The position numbers and the translations under genes are program-made. Shown one piece after another: positions 8,491-18,309 of a stretch of 64,000 nt of DNA (its first letter is position 1; every line of letters starts with the position of its first letter). The stretch lies in the NCBI GenBank assembly GCA_964543475.1, contig CAZIYJ010000001.1, positions 620,001 to 684,000 of the forward strand. The letters run 5' to 3'. This DNA comes from JAYSYM01 sp964543475. Lineage in GTDB: Bacteria; Bdellovibrionota; Bdellovibrionia; Bdellovibrionales; JAMPXM01. The notes beneath the pieces were generated by a model, which worked only from the letters and a program-made list of their open reading frames with translations, had not been told where the DNA came from and ran no database searches.

Positions 8491-10146
8491 TTGGCTAGTT
8501 TTATTCGTAACATAGTTATTCAGTTTCGAGAGTTCTATAAGAACTTAACGCCGACTAAGCGCGTTTCGATGACCATTGCTACTTTGGTTGTCGCGTTCTC
8601 TGCTCTCTTCATGATTTTCATGGTGTCAGGCAAAGAGTATCAGCCGCTCTATACAAATATTGCGACTGATCAACTTCCTCTCATCATGCAAAAGCTTCAG
8701 GCTAAAAACATCGCTTACAAAGTCGAAGATGGTGGCAAAACTATTTTGGTTCCATCGAGCATGGTGGCATCGACTCAAATGATGATCATGGTTGAGTCTG
8801 GCGGATCAAAAATTGGTAATGTTGGGTCTGGATTAGAACTATTTGATAAACAAGATTTTGGTCAAACGTCGTATGCTCAAAGAATTAATTATCAGCGCGC
8901 TCTTCAGGGCGAATTAATTCGTGCGATCACATCACTCGATGCAGTTAAGCAAGCTAAGGTGATCTTAGCGATGCCTCCAAAGAAAACTTTTCTCGAGGAA
9001 AGCTCTCCTCCAACAGCATCGGTTGTCCTTGAACTTCACCCAGGTAAAAATCTCTCTGAAGATCAAGTAAAAGGGATCACTTACCTTATTTCTAGTGCTG
9101 TCGAAGGTTTAGAGTCTGAAAAGGTAACAGTCGTTGATTCTCGAGGAAAGGTTCTCTCTCGTCCTCAAGACGGTGAATCACTTGTCTCAAGTGAGTTAGC
9201 TGAGAAGAAGTTAAAAGAACAAAGAGAACTTGAAGAGAAAATTGAATCTATCTTGGCAAAAGTTGTTGGCCAAGGAAAAGTAATCGCTAAAGTCGATGTG
9301 ACTCTTAATCAACAAGCGATGAATGCTGTGGAAGAGTCTGTGGATCCAGACAAAACAGCAGTTCTTTCGCAATCAGGTGAAGACGAGTCTCTCGACGGTA
9401 GCCGAACTAATCCTACGGGAATTCCGGGTGCGCGGGCAAACTTGCCGGGTGCACAAGACAACGGACAAGTTGGCTTTAACCAAAACGTAAAAAAAGAACT
9501 TAAACAGACGAACTATGTAGTTCCAAAAACGATTCGTAACATTAAAGAAGCTGCTGGCGCGCGAATGAAATTGAGCGTCGCAGTTCTTGTTGATGGCAAC
9601 TATACAGTTCAAACTAATGAACAAGGTGAGCAGACGGAGCAGTACGCAGAGCGAACTCCTGCGGAAATGGCGAAGCTTGAGAACATTATTCGCAGCACTG
9701 TTGGCTTTGATGAAAAGCGCGGCGATTCACTAAAGCTTGAAAATATTCAGTTCCAAAAAGAAGACTTCTCAGAATCTGAAAAGCTTCTCACTACACTTGA
9801 GCGTAAGAAGTTAATGAACGCTCTCTTGAAGTGGACTCTTCTCGGCTTAGCACTCACGTTCTTCTTCTTCATCGTCCTTCGCCCATTCATGCGCTGGGTA
9901 ACAGACAGCTTCCAAGATTCTGTTGAAGATATGCTTCCGCGTACGATTGAAGAGCTTGAAGAGCTTCAATCAGTCGACAACTCACTTCCGGGCATGTCGA
10001 GTGCGTTACCTGTCCTCGAAGAAGCGCTTGATCCGGACAAAGCTGAATCTGAGCTATTAAAAGAACGTATTATGTCATTGATGGAAAAAGATGAAGAGAA
10101 GGCAGCTGGTGCCTTTAGCTTGTGGCTCGTTAGGAGAGACGGATGA
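8491..10146 (+). CDS. fliF: flagellar MS-ring protein FliF
   Basis: A 551-residue protein starting with TTG, placed just after a GGGGGCG ribosome site. There is a membrane segment at about residues 25-45 and a second near the C-terminus (LLKWTLLGLALTFFFFIVL). Between them lie the periplasmic YscJ/FliF ring domains, with EYQPLYTNI and FGQTSYAQRINYQRALQGEL. The cytoplasmic tail (KERIMSLMEKDEEKAAGAFS) is the FliG-binding end. FliF forms the inner-membrane MS ring. Its stop overlaps the fliG start (ATGA). Confidence 0.96.
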   Translation: MASFIRNIVIQFREFYKNLTPTKRVSMTIATLVVAFSALFMIFMVSGKEYQPLYTNIATDQLPLIMQKLQAKNIAYKVEDGGKTILVPSSMVASTQMMIMVESGGSKIGNVGSGLELFDKQDFGQTSYAQRINYQRALQGELIRAITSLDAVKQAKVILAMPPKKTFLEESSPPTASVVLELHPGKNLSEDQVKGITYLISSAVEGLESEKVTVVDSRGKVLSRPQDGESLVSSELAEKKLKEQRELEEKIESILAKVVGQGKVIAKVDVTLNQQAMNAVEESVDPDKTAVLSQSGEDESLDGSRTNPTGIPGARANLPGAQDNGQVGFNQNVKKELKQTNYVVPKTIRNIKEAAGARMKLSVAVLVDGNYTVQTNEQGEQTEQYAERTPAEMAKLENIIRSTVGFDEKRGDSLKLENIQFQKEDFSESEKLLTTLERKKLMNALLKWTLLGLALTFFFFIVLRPFMRWVTDSFQDSVEDMLPRTIEELEELQSVDNSLPGMSSALPVLEEALDPDKAESELLKERIMSLMEKDEEKAAGAFSLWLVRRDG

Positions 10147-11189
10147 GCGGCACAATCCGATTAGCAAAAGTAGAGCAAGTTAATTACGACGCACTTCGCG
10201 GCTTTGAAAAGGCCGCGATCCTTGTGAATTATCTTGGTCCTGAAGCGGCAAAGAAATTACTTAAACATATGGATGACGGCGACATTCGCAAACTCCTCAC
10301 GGTGATGCAAAAGTTCCGTATCGTTCCAATTGAAGTTACAAAGCGGGTTCTTGAAGAATTCTATGAGCTCGTCAGCGAATCAGAAGATTACATTTTCTCA
10401 GACACTGCTGCCAATAAAGACACTGTTATAGATGCTGTCGGCGAAGAACGCGCTCGCGGTATTTTAGGTCACTTGAACATCACGACAACAAATGCTCGCA
10501 CACTCGAGAGCTTAGAAGTCGTTGATGCGAAGTCGTTAGCAAACTTCTTAATCAACGAACATCCTCAGACTGTTTCAGTTATTCTTGCTCATTTAGAGCC
10601 AGAGAAAAAGGGTGAGGTTCTTAAGCGACTACCAGAAGCCCTTCAGGCTGAAGTTGTTCTACGTATGGCGAACCTTGATCACGTTGCACCAGAACTTATT
10701 GCTGAAGTTGATCGAGTTCTTAAAGAGGAACTTGCAAACTTGGGTACTGTTGAACAAGCTGCCCTCGGCGGAGTTCAGCCGGTAGCAGAGATGTTGAACG
10801 TGATGGATAAGAATACTGAAAAAGCCATCATGTCTCGAATTGAAGAGAAAGATCCAATTCTCGCAGAAGAAATTCGTAAGCTTATGTTTGTCTTCGAAGA
10901 CATTATTAAGATCGACGACAAAGGTATTCAGACTCTTCTTAAGGAAGTTGCAAACGATAAACTTCTTCTGGCGCTTAAAACAGCGAACGAAGAAATTAAA
11001 AACAAAATCTTTAAGAACCTTTCTCAGCGTGCCGCGACTCTTCTCAGAGACGATCTTTCAAATATGGGACCTTCACGTCTATCAGACGTGGAAGGCGCTC
11101 AGCAGGAAGTTGTCAACGTGGCTCGTCGACTTGAAGGCGAGGGCAAGATTCTTATTGCTCGCGGTGGTTCTGAAGACGCATTGGTATAA
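10143..11189 (+). CDS. fliG: flagellar motor switch protein FliG
   Basis: A 348-residue protein of normal length. It has the N-terminal FliF-binding domain (GFEKAAILVNYLGPEAAKKLLKH), the middle ARM domain with EHPQTVSVILAHLEP, and the C-terminal torque domain containing MFVFEDIIKIDDKGIQTLL. The charged torque-helix region (LRDDLSNMGPSRLSDVEGAQ) is intact. It sits on the MS ring and contacts the stator. Confidence 0.97.
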   Translation: MSGTIRLAKVEQVNYDALRGFEKAAILVNYLGPEAAKKLLKHMDDGDIRKLLTVMQKFRIVPIEVTKRVLEEFYELVSESEDYIFSDTAANKDTVIDAVGEERARGILGHLNITTTNARTLESLEVVDAKSLANFLINEHPQTVSVILAHLEPEKKGEVLKRLPEALQAEVVLRMANLDHVAPELIAEVDRVLKEELANLGTVEQAALGGVQPVAEMLNVMDKNTEKAIMSRIEEKDPILAEEIRKLMFVFEDIIKIDDKGIQTLLKEVANDKLLLALKTANEEIKNKIFKNLSQRAATLLRDDLSNMGPSRLSDVEGAQQEVVNVARRLEGEGKILIARGGSEDALV

Positions 11190-11207
11190 TAGGAAGTTTG
11201 AGGCCTG

Positions 11208-11990
11208 ATGAGTTCAGCAAAGACTGGTGTTTTAAATAAAGATGAAGCTGAGAAGGTAGCAATTGTCTACACTCCTCGAAAGTTTCCTCTCACGATTACG
11301 CCAAATGCGCAGTCGTTTCACTCTTTGCAGACCGAGCAAAACGGATCGTCGTTTAAAATCGATCAGATTGTTGCGCGACATACGGGTGTCGAAGAGTTAG
11401 AAAGACTCTCGTTAGAAAAGAAAGTTGAAACTGAAGCTCTCTCTAAGCTTAAAGAAGTTCAGGAGTCAGCCTATCAACAAGCCTATGAGCTTGGTCTTCA
11501 AGAGGGACGCGCTCAGGCTTACGAAGAACACAACGCAGTCTTAACTGAACGTCTGAATTCATTCGAAACAGTACTTACCAAAATTGAGAATCTCAAGACA
11601 GAGCTAGTAACGGCCAACGAAACTCACATAGTGAAGCTGGTTTACCACTTGGCAAGTCGACTCGCGATGGCTGAGATCAGCTCACGCCAAGAACTAATTG
11701 GTGGAGTAATTCGTACAGCTATTGGTGACGTACAATCTGAAGAGCGTATGACACTCAAGCTTTCGCCAAGTGATCTTGGATTCGCTGAGGCCATGAAAGA
11801 TAAAGCACATGGTGAGTTGAGTTCATTTAAAAATATGCGAATTGAAGCGTCAGATGAGATCAGCCCAGGTGGTTGTATCATTGAGACAAACTACGGTGAA
11901 GTCGACGCAACTGTTGAAAAACGCGTTCAAAAGCTTTGGGACGCGCTCGCTGATAAATTGCCAAAAGTTAAAGATTCTGTGGGAGAGTAA
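11208..11990 (+). CDS. fliH: flagellar assembly protein FliH
   Basis: A 260-residue FliH/YscL-type protein. A long helical, Glu/Gln-rich middle (YELGLQEGRAQAYEEHNAVL) precedes a C-terminal globular part with LKLSPSDLGFAEA and SPGGCIIETNYGEVDATVE, typical of FliH. It binds and restrains the export ATPase FliI, whose gene starts on the very next base. Position and C-terminal motif support the call. Confidence 0.92.
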   Translation: MSSAKTGVLNKDEAEKVAIVYTPRKFPLTITPNAQSFHSLQTEQNGSSFKIDQIVARHTGVEELERLSLEKKVETEALSKLKEVQESAYQQAYELGLQEGRAQAYEEHNAVLTERLNSFETVLTKIENLKTELVTANETHIVKLVYHLASRLAMAEISSRQELIGGVIRTAIGDVQSEERMTLKLSPSDLGFAEAMKDKAHGELSSFKNMRIEASDEISPGGCIIETNYGEVDATVEKRVQKLWDALADKLPKVKDSVGE

Positions 11991-13316
11991 ATGTCAGAAT
12001 CACTGACTCTTAATCTCACAAAATATCAAACCATTGTAGACCGAGCGCACTTAACCGAAGACAGCGGTAAAGTAACCCAGGTCATTGGGCAAATGATGCT
12101 TGCTTATCTTCCCGGTGCAGCCGTCGGAAGTATTTGCGAAGTGTATCCGAATAATGCAGAAAAGTTTCTAGCTGAAGTAATCGGTTTCCGTGACCGGAAC
12201 ACATTGCTGATGCCTCTCGGAGAAATGCGAGGCGTGGGCCTCGGTACTCGCCTTGTACTTCGTCAGTCAAGCGCGACTATTCCAGTTGGTCCCGAGCTTT
12301 TAGGTCGAATCATCGATGGAATGGGAAATCCGTTGGATGGTAAAGGGCCAATTGAAACCACCGATGAAAATTTAATCTATCACTCAGCAGGAAACCCACT
12401 TGATCGCGATCCGATTCATCAACCAATGGATCTTGGAGTGCGAGCCATCAATGGACTTATAACTATCGGGCGCGGCCAGCGAGTTGGCATTATGGCCGGT
12501 TCAGGTGTTGGTAAATCAGTTTTGATGGGTATGATGGCCAAGTGTTCAAATTCAGATATTAACGTGATCGCGCTGATTGGCGAGCGCGGACGAGAAGTAA
12601 AAGAATTCGTTGAAGATATTTTAGGCGAAGAAGGCCTTAAGCGCTCAGTCATCATCGTTGCGACAAGTGATCAGTCAGCACTCGTTCGAATGCGCGCTTC
12701 GTTTGTTGCGACAACTATTTCTGAATACTTCTGCCAACAAGGATCACACGTCCTGTTAATGATGGATTCGGTCACACGATTTGCAATGGCTCAGCGTGAA
12801 ATTGGATTGAATGCGGGTGAGCCACCTGCTTCTAAAGGTTATACTCCGAGCGTCTTTGCTCTACTTCCTAAACTTCTTGAGCGCGCAGGTGCTTTTGTTG
12901 GTAAAGGAAGTATTACGGGTCTCTACACAGTACTCGTTGAAGGCGACGACATGGATGACGTTATCGGCGACGCAGTTCGCTCGATTGTCGACGGTCACAT
13001 CGTTTTAAAACGTTCGCTTGCGCAGAAGGGTCACTTTCCAGCGATTGACGTGCTTCAGAGCACGTCGCGTGTGATGAGAAATGTAACTTCGAGGGAGCAC
13101 GTTGAAGTGTCTCGTGCGATGAGAGAGGCCATTGCCACTTATCGCGAAGCGGAAGATTTAATTAATATCGGCGCCTATAAATCTGGATCGAATCCTTCAA
13201 TTGATCACGCCATTCAATTGCATCCTCAAATCGAAGCGTACTTACGCCAAGATATTGATGATCCAACTTCAATGAATGATTGTGTGCTCGTGATGAATTC
13301 GATTCTTGGAAGGTAA
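11991..13316 (+). CDS. fliI: flagellar type III export ATPase FliI
   Basis: A 441-residue F1-beta-like ATPase. It has Walker A AGSGVGKS (residues about 169-176), the ALIGERGREVKEF motif, Walker B VLLMMDSVTRFA and the GEPPASKGYTPSVFALLPKL block specific to the FliI/YscN group. It energises unfolding and export of flagellar subunits with FliH and FliJ, whose genes flank it. Confidence 0.97.
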   Translation: MSESLTLNLTKYQTIVDRAHLTEDSGKVTQVIGQMMLAYLPGAAVGSICEVYPNNAEKFLAEVIGFRDRNTLLMPLGEMRGVGLGTRLVLRQSSATIPVGPELLGRIIDGMGNPLDGKGPIETTDENLIYHSAGNPLDRDPIHQPMDLGVRAINGLITIGRGQRVGIMAGSGVGKSVLMGMMAKCSNSDINVIALIGERGREVKEFVEDILGEEGLKRSVIIVATSDQSALVRMRASFVATTISEYFCQQGSHVLLMMDSVTRFAMAQREIGLNAGEPPASKGYTPSVFALLPKLLERAGAFVGKGSITGLYTVLVEGDDMDDVIGDAVRSIVDGHIVLKRSLAQKGHFPAIDVLQSTSRVMRNVTSREHVEVSRAMREAIATYREAEDLINIGAYKSGSNPSIDHAIQLHPQIEAYLRQDIDDPTSMNDCVLVMNSILGR

Positions 13317-13320
13317 TTAA

Positions 13321-13764
13321 GTGAAGTTTAAGTTCTCCTACGAAAAACTTCTGGCTCATAAGCAAACTCTTGAGGAGATTGCGCAGAAGAATTTAGCGGA
13401 AGCGCAGCGAAGTCTTGATGAGGCGAAAGCTGTGCTCAGTGATCTGTTTAAGGCAGTTGATGAAGTCAGAGCAAGGGCATTTGAAATGGAACGCCAGGGC
13501 GGCCAATCGCAAAACTCTGGTTCTATTGCTGATGAGTTTGCAAATGGTCAGAAAATTCGAATCGCGAGACAGAGAACTGTCATTCGTGATCGAAATATGA
13601 CGGTCGAGCAGAGACAAGAAGAACTTATACTTGCTGCTCGAGAGCGAAAGACGCTTGAAAAACTTAGAGAAAAGAAAATTGAAGAATTTAAAACTGATCA
13701 AAAACGCAAAGAACAAAAAGAAGTCGATGACATGATCACGATGCGTTTTTTAAGGAAAGTATGA
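13321..13764 (+). CDS. fliJ: flagellar export protein FliJ
   Basis: A 147-residue, almost entirely helical, highly charged protein that starts with GTG (MKFKFSYEKLLAHKQ) and follows fliI by four bases. FliJ proteins are short antiparallel coiled coils. The N-terminus F-YEKLL-HK and the position between fliI and the MgtE-domain protein give the identity. The C-terminal EQKEVDDMITMRF ending is also typical. The stop overlaps the next gene by four bases. Confidence 0.88.
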   Translation: MKFKFSYEKLLAHKQTLEEIAQKNLAEAQRSLDEAKAVLSDLFKAVDEVRARAFEMERQGGQSQNSGSIADEFANGQKIRIARQRTVIRDRNMTVEQRQEELILAARERKTLEKLREKKIEEFKTDQKRKEQKEVDDMITMRFLRKV

Positions 13765-14627
13765 AGCAACAAAACGGATATCAAAAGTTTTTTAAAGAGG
13801 CACAAAAGGCATCGAAAGCCGGTGGTCAGCCGAAAGCTAATGCTTCTAATAGCGCTCGTTCGATCATGTCGAAAAATCTTAAACAGACTAACTCGAATCC
13901 AGAGCAAGCACTAAAGGCTGCACTCTCGGAGAGAATGAATCAGCGTAAAGCGCAAGCCAAAGCAAAAAAAGCAAAGTTTCCGGTCGGGGCAGCAATTGCC
14001 CTTACCCTTATTGTTGCTGGCTTAGCAGCAGCTGTGACATTCCCGAACGAGATTGAGCAGCTAGCTAGCAAAGTAGAAATCGGATTTTTAGGTTCAGCAA
14101 ACGCAGCAGAGACAGAAAAAGCGGCAAAAACTGCCGCGGCAAAAGTCGAGGCTGCAGCAAAAACTGCCGCTGTTGAAGCTCCGGTGAAAAAAGAAGAAGT
14201 TCCAGACACACGTAACTGGACGCCTGAAGAGCTGAGCTTTTTCAATAAGTTAAACGATCGAAAGCAAGAGCTGGACTTCAAAGAAGCTGAACTTGCGAAG
14301 TTGGAAGAGGAATTGCAACAACAGAAGTCAGAGCTGGAAGTAAAGATCCAGCAGCTTGAGAAGATGCGCTCTGAGATTTCAGGTGTTCTGAAAGACAAAG
14401 TCGCAACTGATCAAGTGAAAGTAGACAAGCTCGTGCAAGTCTACGCAGGAATGAAGCCGCAACAAGCAGCTCGAGTGATCGAAACGATCAACGAAGACTT
14501 AGCGGTAGAGATCCTGGATAAGATGAAAAAGAAAAGTGCTTCTGAGATTTTAAATATGATGGATGCGAAAAAAGCGCAGAAGTTATCAGAGGCATTAGCT
14601 GGGTACCGCCAACCAGCGATGGAATAG
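13761..14627 (+). CDS. MotE/MgtE-N-domain-like flagellar protein
   Basis: A 288-residue protein. A Lys/Ala-rich cytoplasmic N-terminus is followed by one membrane segment (AAIALTLIVAGLAAAVTF), an Ala/Lys/Glu-rich linker, a coiled coil at about residues 160-215 and a C-terminal MgtE-N-like domain (MKPQQAARVIETINEDLAVE, then LDKMKKKSASEILNMMDAKK). This architecture matches the MotE/FlbC group, which acts as a periplasmic chaperone for stator or motor proteins. It is coupled to fliJ by a four-base overlap. The specific partner is unknown. Confidence 0.8.
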   Translation: MKQQNGYQKFFKEAQKASKAGGQPKANASNSARSIMSKNLKQTNSNPEQALKAALSERMNQRKAQAKAKKAKFPVGAAIALTLIVAGLAAAVTFPNEIEQLASKVEIGFLGSANAAETEKAAKTAAAKVEAAAKTAAVEAPVKKEEVPDTRNWTPEELSFFNKLNDRKQELDFKEAELAKLEEELQQQKSELEVKIQQLEKMRSEISGVLKDKVATDQVKVDKLVQVYAGMKPQQAARVIETINEDLAVEILDKMKKKSASEILNMMDAKKAQKLSEALAGYRQPAME

Positions 14628-14707
14628 AAGAAGTTAGTAACTGAAAGTTTAAACCGCTACAGGATGCAGCGGGTTGAAAATTTCTTTGGCAGCAGAAGGC
14701 TAAAAAA

Positions 14708-16624
14708 GTGATTAAAGGTTCGATACCAGAATTTTTCCCGAAAGTAGAGCGTGCTGATAGCCGTTCGAAATCGAATAAAGAAGCTGATGCTTCTGGGTTG
14801 CTATCAAGCAGCTCGGCATCGTCTTCGGCGAAATCTTCTAAGCCTGAAGCACCAGCTTTCAAAGATGCCTTAAGAGATGCTCGTGCCGAGCGATCTGACA
14901 AACGACGCCAAGAGAACCAAGACCGTGCAGACGCAAGAGCCGGTTACAATTCAAAAGGCGAAGTCAATGACGGCTCAAAGCCTCAAGACAGCAGCAAACT
15001 TGAAGACAAAGTTTCTCGTCGCGCTGTTGATAGCAATGCTAAAAAAGAATTGAAGACTAAAGCTAAGAACGACGACTTCGTCATGCCTGGCATGCTTCCA
15101 TCTAAATTCTCGACTCCAAAGCGTGAGTTAGCGATTGATGGAATGGATAGCGAATTGGTTTCTGAAGTCTCTTCTCAAGGTTCACTCTTGAGCCAAGAAG
15201 GTGCTTCTGAATTCGTTGAGCAAATGCAGGAACAATTTGGTATTTCAGCTGAACAAATTGTTGCTGCGTTCTCTCAACTAAGCCCGCAAGTTTTGGCTGC
15301 TCCAGTTTCTGAATCAACTCAGGCGTTCGTTAATGAACTGCCATTAAATGCTGATCAAAAGCCACAAGTAGCTGCTCTTTACTCGCAGATGCTTGAACAA
15401 TCTGGCGACCAGGTTTTCGCTGAGCAGATGACAGGTAATCAGCAGACTGCTGTTGGAACTCAAGTTCTTGGACAAAAAGAATACAACCAACAAGTTCTTG
15501 ATCAATCTCTTCGTGAGTTGAATCAAAAGTTTTTCCAAAACGGAAAAATTGAATCTAGCACTGACGGTAAAGTTGCGATTGCGGGAATGACTGCAGCTTC
15601 TGGAACTCTTGCTATGCAAGCTGCTAATTCTTCCGCGTCTGCACCTGCAACAGCAAACGCTATGGGCTCAATCAGTTCTTCGGGCATCGCTAAAGGTAAC
15701 TTGAGTCCGGTAGCTGAAAAATCTTCTGATGCTTCAGCATCGGCGACTGCAGGATTTTTCTCGGGGATGACATCGGCACTTGGCGCTGGAAATCAATCAG
15801 CATCTGCTCAAGGCGGATCTGAGTTTGGGTCACAGCAACAACAGCAATCGCAAGGCGAAGCGGCAGTTGTAAAAATGCAGACGCCGATGATGGCAGCAGG
15901 CGCGTTCACTCCTGAAATTGCAAAATCAAAAGTTTCTGCAATGAGCGGCGATAGTAAAGAAACTAAAGCGCTCAAAGGCGATGAATTGCTAAACGCTCTT
16001 AATGGTTCACTCAGCCACGGACTCACAAGCACTAAACTTGCTGACGCTACTGCATTAGGCGCAGGAGCGATGCTTCCGGGTGCAGTACAACCAAATGCTG
16101 AAGATAAAACTGTAAATATTCAGAACCTCATCAAACAAGCTCAAGTCATCATCAAAGAAGGTGGCGGCGAGATGAAGTTAGAGATGAGCCCTGAAGGTAT
16201 GGGCCAGGTGAATCTGAAAGTGGCTGTCGAAAATGGCCAGGTGAACATTCAGATGATCACTCAAAACAAAGAAGCAAAGAAGATGATCGAAGAAGGTCTC
16301 TCTGAGCTTAAAGCTAGCCTTGCAGCGCATAAACTCCAGGTTGATAATTTAAAAGTAGACCTTTCAGAGGGTGTTTCGAAGCAAATGCAAGAGCAGCTTA
16401 ATGATCATAAGCAGAATCAGTCTCGTGAATTTGCACAGAACTTCTTAGGCAACATGCGCGATGAGCGCCAAGGTTTCCGCCAAGGATTTTTTGATAACTC
16501 GGGATACAAGGCCTACAAGAATCTTGCAGAGCGCGAGGGCGGAGTTCCGCAACCAGACGCTGTAGGTTCGACGAGTGCGGCAAAGAAAAAACAAACTGAT
16601 CGTAGATTAGATATGGTGGCTTAA
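14708..16624 (+). CDS. fliK: flagellar hook-length control protein FliK
   Basis: A 638-residue protein starting with GTG after an AAGG ribosome site. The first ~460 residues are Ser/Ala/Gln-rich and low complexity, as expected for the secreted ruler part. The C-terminal FliK domain is clear at about residues 470-565: GGEMKLEMSPEGMGQVNLKV, then MITQNKEAKKMIEEGLSELK and LAAHKLQVDNLKVDLSEG. It sets hook length and switches export specificity. It lies directly before flgD. A small CCGCT/AGCGG hairpin sits in the 80-base gap upstream. Confidence 0.93.
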   Translation: MIKGSIPEFFPKVERADSRSKSNKEADASGLLSSSSASSSAKSSKPEAPAFKDALRDARAERSDKRRQENQDRADARAGYNSKGEVNDGSKPQDSSKLEDKVSRRAVDSNAKKELKTKAKNDDFVMPGMLPSKFSTPKRELAIDGMDSELVSEVSSQGSLLSQEGASEFVEQMQEQFGISAEQIVAAFSQLSPQVLAAPVSESTQAFVNELPLNADQKPQVAALYSQMLEQSGDQVFAEQMTGNQQTAVGTQVLGQKEYNQQVLDQSLRELNQKFFQNGKIESSTDGKVAIAGMTAASGTLAMQAANSSASAPATANAMGSISSSGIAKGNLSPVAEKSSDASASATAGFFSGMTSALGAGNQSASAQGGSEFGSQQQQQSQGEAAVVKMQTPMMAAGAFTPEIAKSKVSAMSGDSKETKALKGDELLNALNGSLSHGLTSTKLADATALGAGAMLPGAVQPNAEDKTVNIQNLIKQAQVIIKEGGGEMKLEMSPEGMGQVNLKVAVENGQVNIQMITQNKEAKKMIEEGLSELKASLAAHKLQVDNLKVDLSEGVSKQMQEQLNDHKQNQSREFAQNFLGNMRDERQGFRQGFFDNSGYKAYKNLAEREGGVPQPDAVGSTSAAKKKQTDRRLDMVA

Positions 16625-16628
16625 CTTT

Positions 16629-17684
16629 ATGAATGTGAAAACTGGTACAACTGCCTACGGCAAGCCGACTGAATCAGTAAGGGAACTGGCTTCTGATAAG
16701 GCGAGTAACCTCAGTGTTCAAGATAAAGAATCGGTACTCGGTGCAGACGGCGACCTTGGTGATCTTTTAAATAAAGTTGCTGACCCAAACTGGGTTGACC
16801 CACAAAAAGCTGGTCGTAAAGTTGGTAATAACACACTTGATAAAGATTCGTTTTTGAAACTTATGCTCGCTCAAATGAAGCATCAGGACCCAACGAATCC
16901 ACAACCATCTCATGAGATGGCAGCACAACTTGCGCAGTTCACATCACTCGAACAGTTGAGCAACATTAACACGGCTCTCGGCGATATGAACAAAGCTCAA
17001 CAGCCACAAATGAATTATCAGGCGTTGAACTTTATTGGCAAAAAAGTCAGCGGAGACTCTTCAAAAGTTCTTCGTATTGCTAATGACACCAAACACGATT
17101 TCAACTTCAACCTTTCTGGCGATGCTTCGAAAGTTAGCGTTAAGGTTCTTGATGGAGACGGAAACGTTATTCGTCAAATCGACAACTTGAACTTGAAAAA
17201 AGGTCCGAACACAATTACTTGGAACGGCATGACTGATGACGGTTCAGCAGCTCGTCCTGGTGATTATAAGTTTGCAGTAGAGGCAACGGGAACAAACGGC
17301 GGAAAGTTGTTTGCAAGAACAGACTTCGACGGAAAAATTTCTGGAATGAACTTCACTCCAGAAGGTCCTGTGTTGTTAGTTGGTAACCAAACTATTCGCA
17401 TGCAAGATGTTAAGCGGATTGAAGAAGTGCCAAATGAAGGTGGAATGGGAATTCCGATTGAAGCAGGTGGTATGCAAGTGCCAGGTCCTCAAGGACAAGC
17501 TGCTCCAATTAGAAAAGGCGCCCCAAATCAACAGCAGCCGCAAGATCAAACTGTTGGTAAAGCTGTTGATCCAGTTACAAAATCGGATATTCGAAAAACT
17601 GTGGGAATGTCGAGTGGCATGTTGGACGAAGTTAAAAAAGTTATGACGCCAACAAAGTCAGACGCAGCAGGAAAGAAAATTTAA
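16629..17684 (+). CDS. flgD: flagellar hook cap/assembly protein FlgD
   Basis: A 351-residue protein. The FlgD core motif LDKDSFLKLMLAQMKHQDPT and its AAQLAQFTSLEQL continuation are intact at about residues 75-120. A FlgD Ig/tudor-like domain follows (TITWNGMTDDGSAARPGDYK). A Gln/Pro-rich C-terminal tail of about 90 residues (from about QVPGPQGQAAPI) is longer than in the enterobacterial protein. It caps the growing hook. The start lies four bases after fliK. Confidence 0.94.
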   Translation: MNVKTGTTAYGKPTESVRELASDKASNLSVQDKESVLGADGDLGDLLNKVADPNWVDPQKAGRKVGNNTLDKDSFLKLMLAQMKHQDPTNPQPSHEMAAQLAQFTSLEQLSNINTALGDMNKAQQPQMNYQALNFIGKKVSGDSSKVLRIANDTKHDFNFNLSGDASKVSVKVLDGDGNVIRQIDNLNLKKGPNTITWNGMTDDGSAARPGDYKFAVEATGTNGGKLFARTDFDGKISGMNFTPEGPVLLVGNQTIRMQDVKRIEEVPNEGGMGIPIEAGGMQVPGPQGQAAPIRKGAPNQQQPQDQTVGKAVDPVTKSDIRKTVGMSSGMLDEVKKVMTPTKSDAAGKKI

Positions 17685-17686
17685 AA

Positions 17687-18190
17687 ATGGCAGGCTTGGA
17701 TAAACTTACCACTATGAATCCAAACGCAATCGGCGGTGCCGGTGGTGTTGGTTCGCAAAGCAGCGGCGCTAAGGGTGCCGACAAAGCTGCTGGTGCCGAG
17801 TTTAAACAAGCTCTTGATCAAGCAATTGGTTCGCAAGGGCCGGCAGCGTCTGCTGATCCTGCAGTTGCTAACCGTTTGGGTGCGATCAGTGCACAAATGG
17901 GAAGTGCGGCCCCGCTTAAGGGTGCTGAAGCCACATCATCGTTAAAGTTCTCAACTCACGCAGTTGAGAGAATGCGTTCGCGAGGAATTGCATTTAGTCC
18001 TGAGACGATGAAGAACATTGAAGGTGCAGTTGCGAAAGCTGCGCAAAAAGGTTCGAAAGATACTTTAGTTTTAACTGATAACTCTGCTCTCATTGTCAGT
18101 GTAAAGAACAATACTGTTGTTACAGTGATGGACAAAAACGCGATGAAAGAAAACGTGTTTACGAACATCGACTCAACGGTAATGGTCTAA
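17687..18190 (+). CDS. flagellar operon protein (Flg_new/TIGR02530 type)
   Basis: A 167-residue protein with a variable Gly/Ala-rich N-terminus and a conserved C-terminal half: LKFSTHAVERMRSRGIAFSP, then LVLTDNSALIVSVKNNTVVT, ending NVFTNIDSTVMV. This matches the uncharacterised family that lies between flgD and flgE in many non-enteric flagellar operons, exactly as here. It begins two bases after flgD. Its function is not established; hook assembly is likely from context. Confidence 0.88.
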   Translation: MAGLDKLTTMNPNAIGGAGGVGSQSSGAKGADKAAGAEFKQALDQAIGSQGPAASADPAVANRLGAISAQMGSAAPLKGAEATSSLKFSTHAVERMRSRGIAFSPETMKNIEGAVAKAAQKGSKDTLVLTDNSALIVSVKNNTVVTVMDKNAMKENVFTNIDSTVMV

Positions 18191-18309
18191 GTAGTGCCAA
18201 CAAGGCATGAAGGTCGGAGGAAAAAATTTCTTCGAACTTAAGAACAGAAAAGTTATTTAGGACTTTTTAGTTAAAAGGGGTGAGGTAGACTTAAATTAAC
18301 GCGAGACAG

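Noticed and set aside
13393..13716. 107-codon minus-strand frame opposite fliJ, and similar long antisense frames opposite fliK, mlaE and ABC-F genes
   Set aside because: They are shadows of strongly biased real genes and have no independent start signal or motif.
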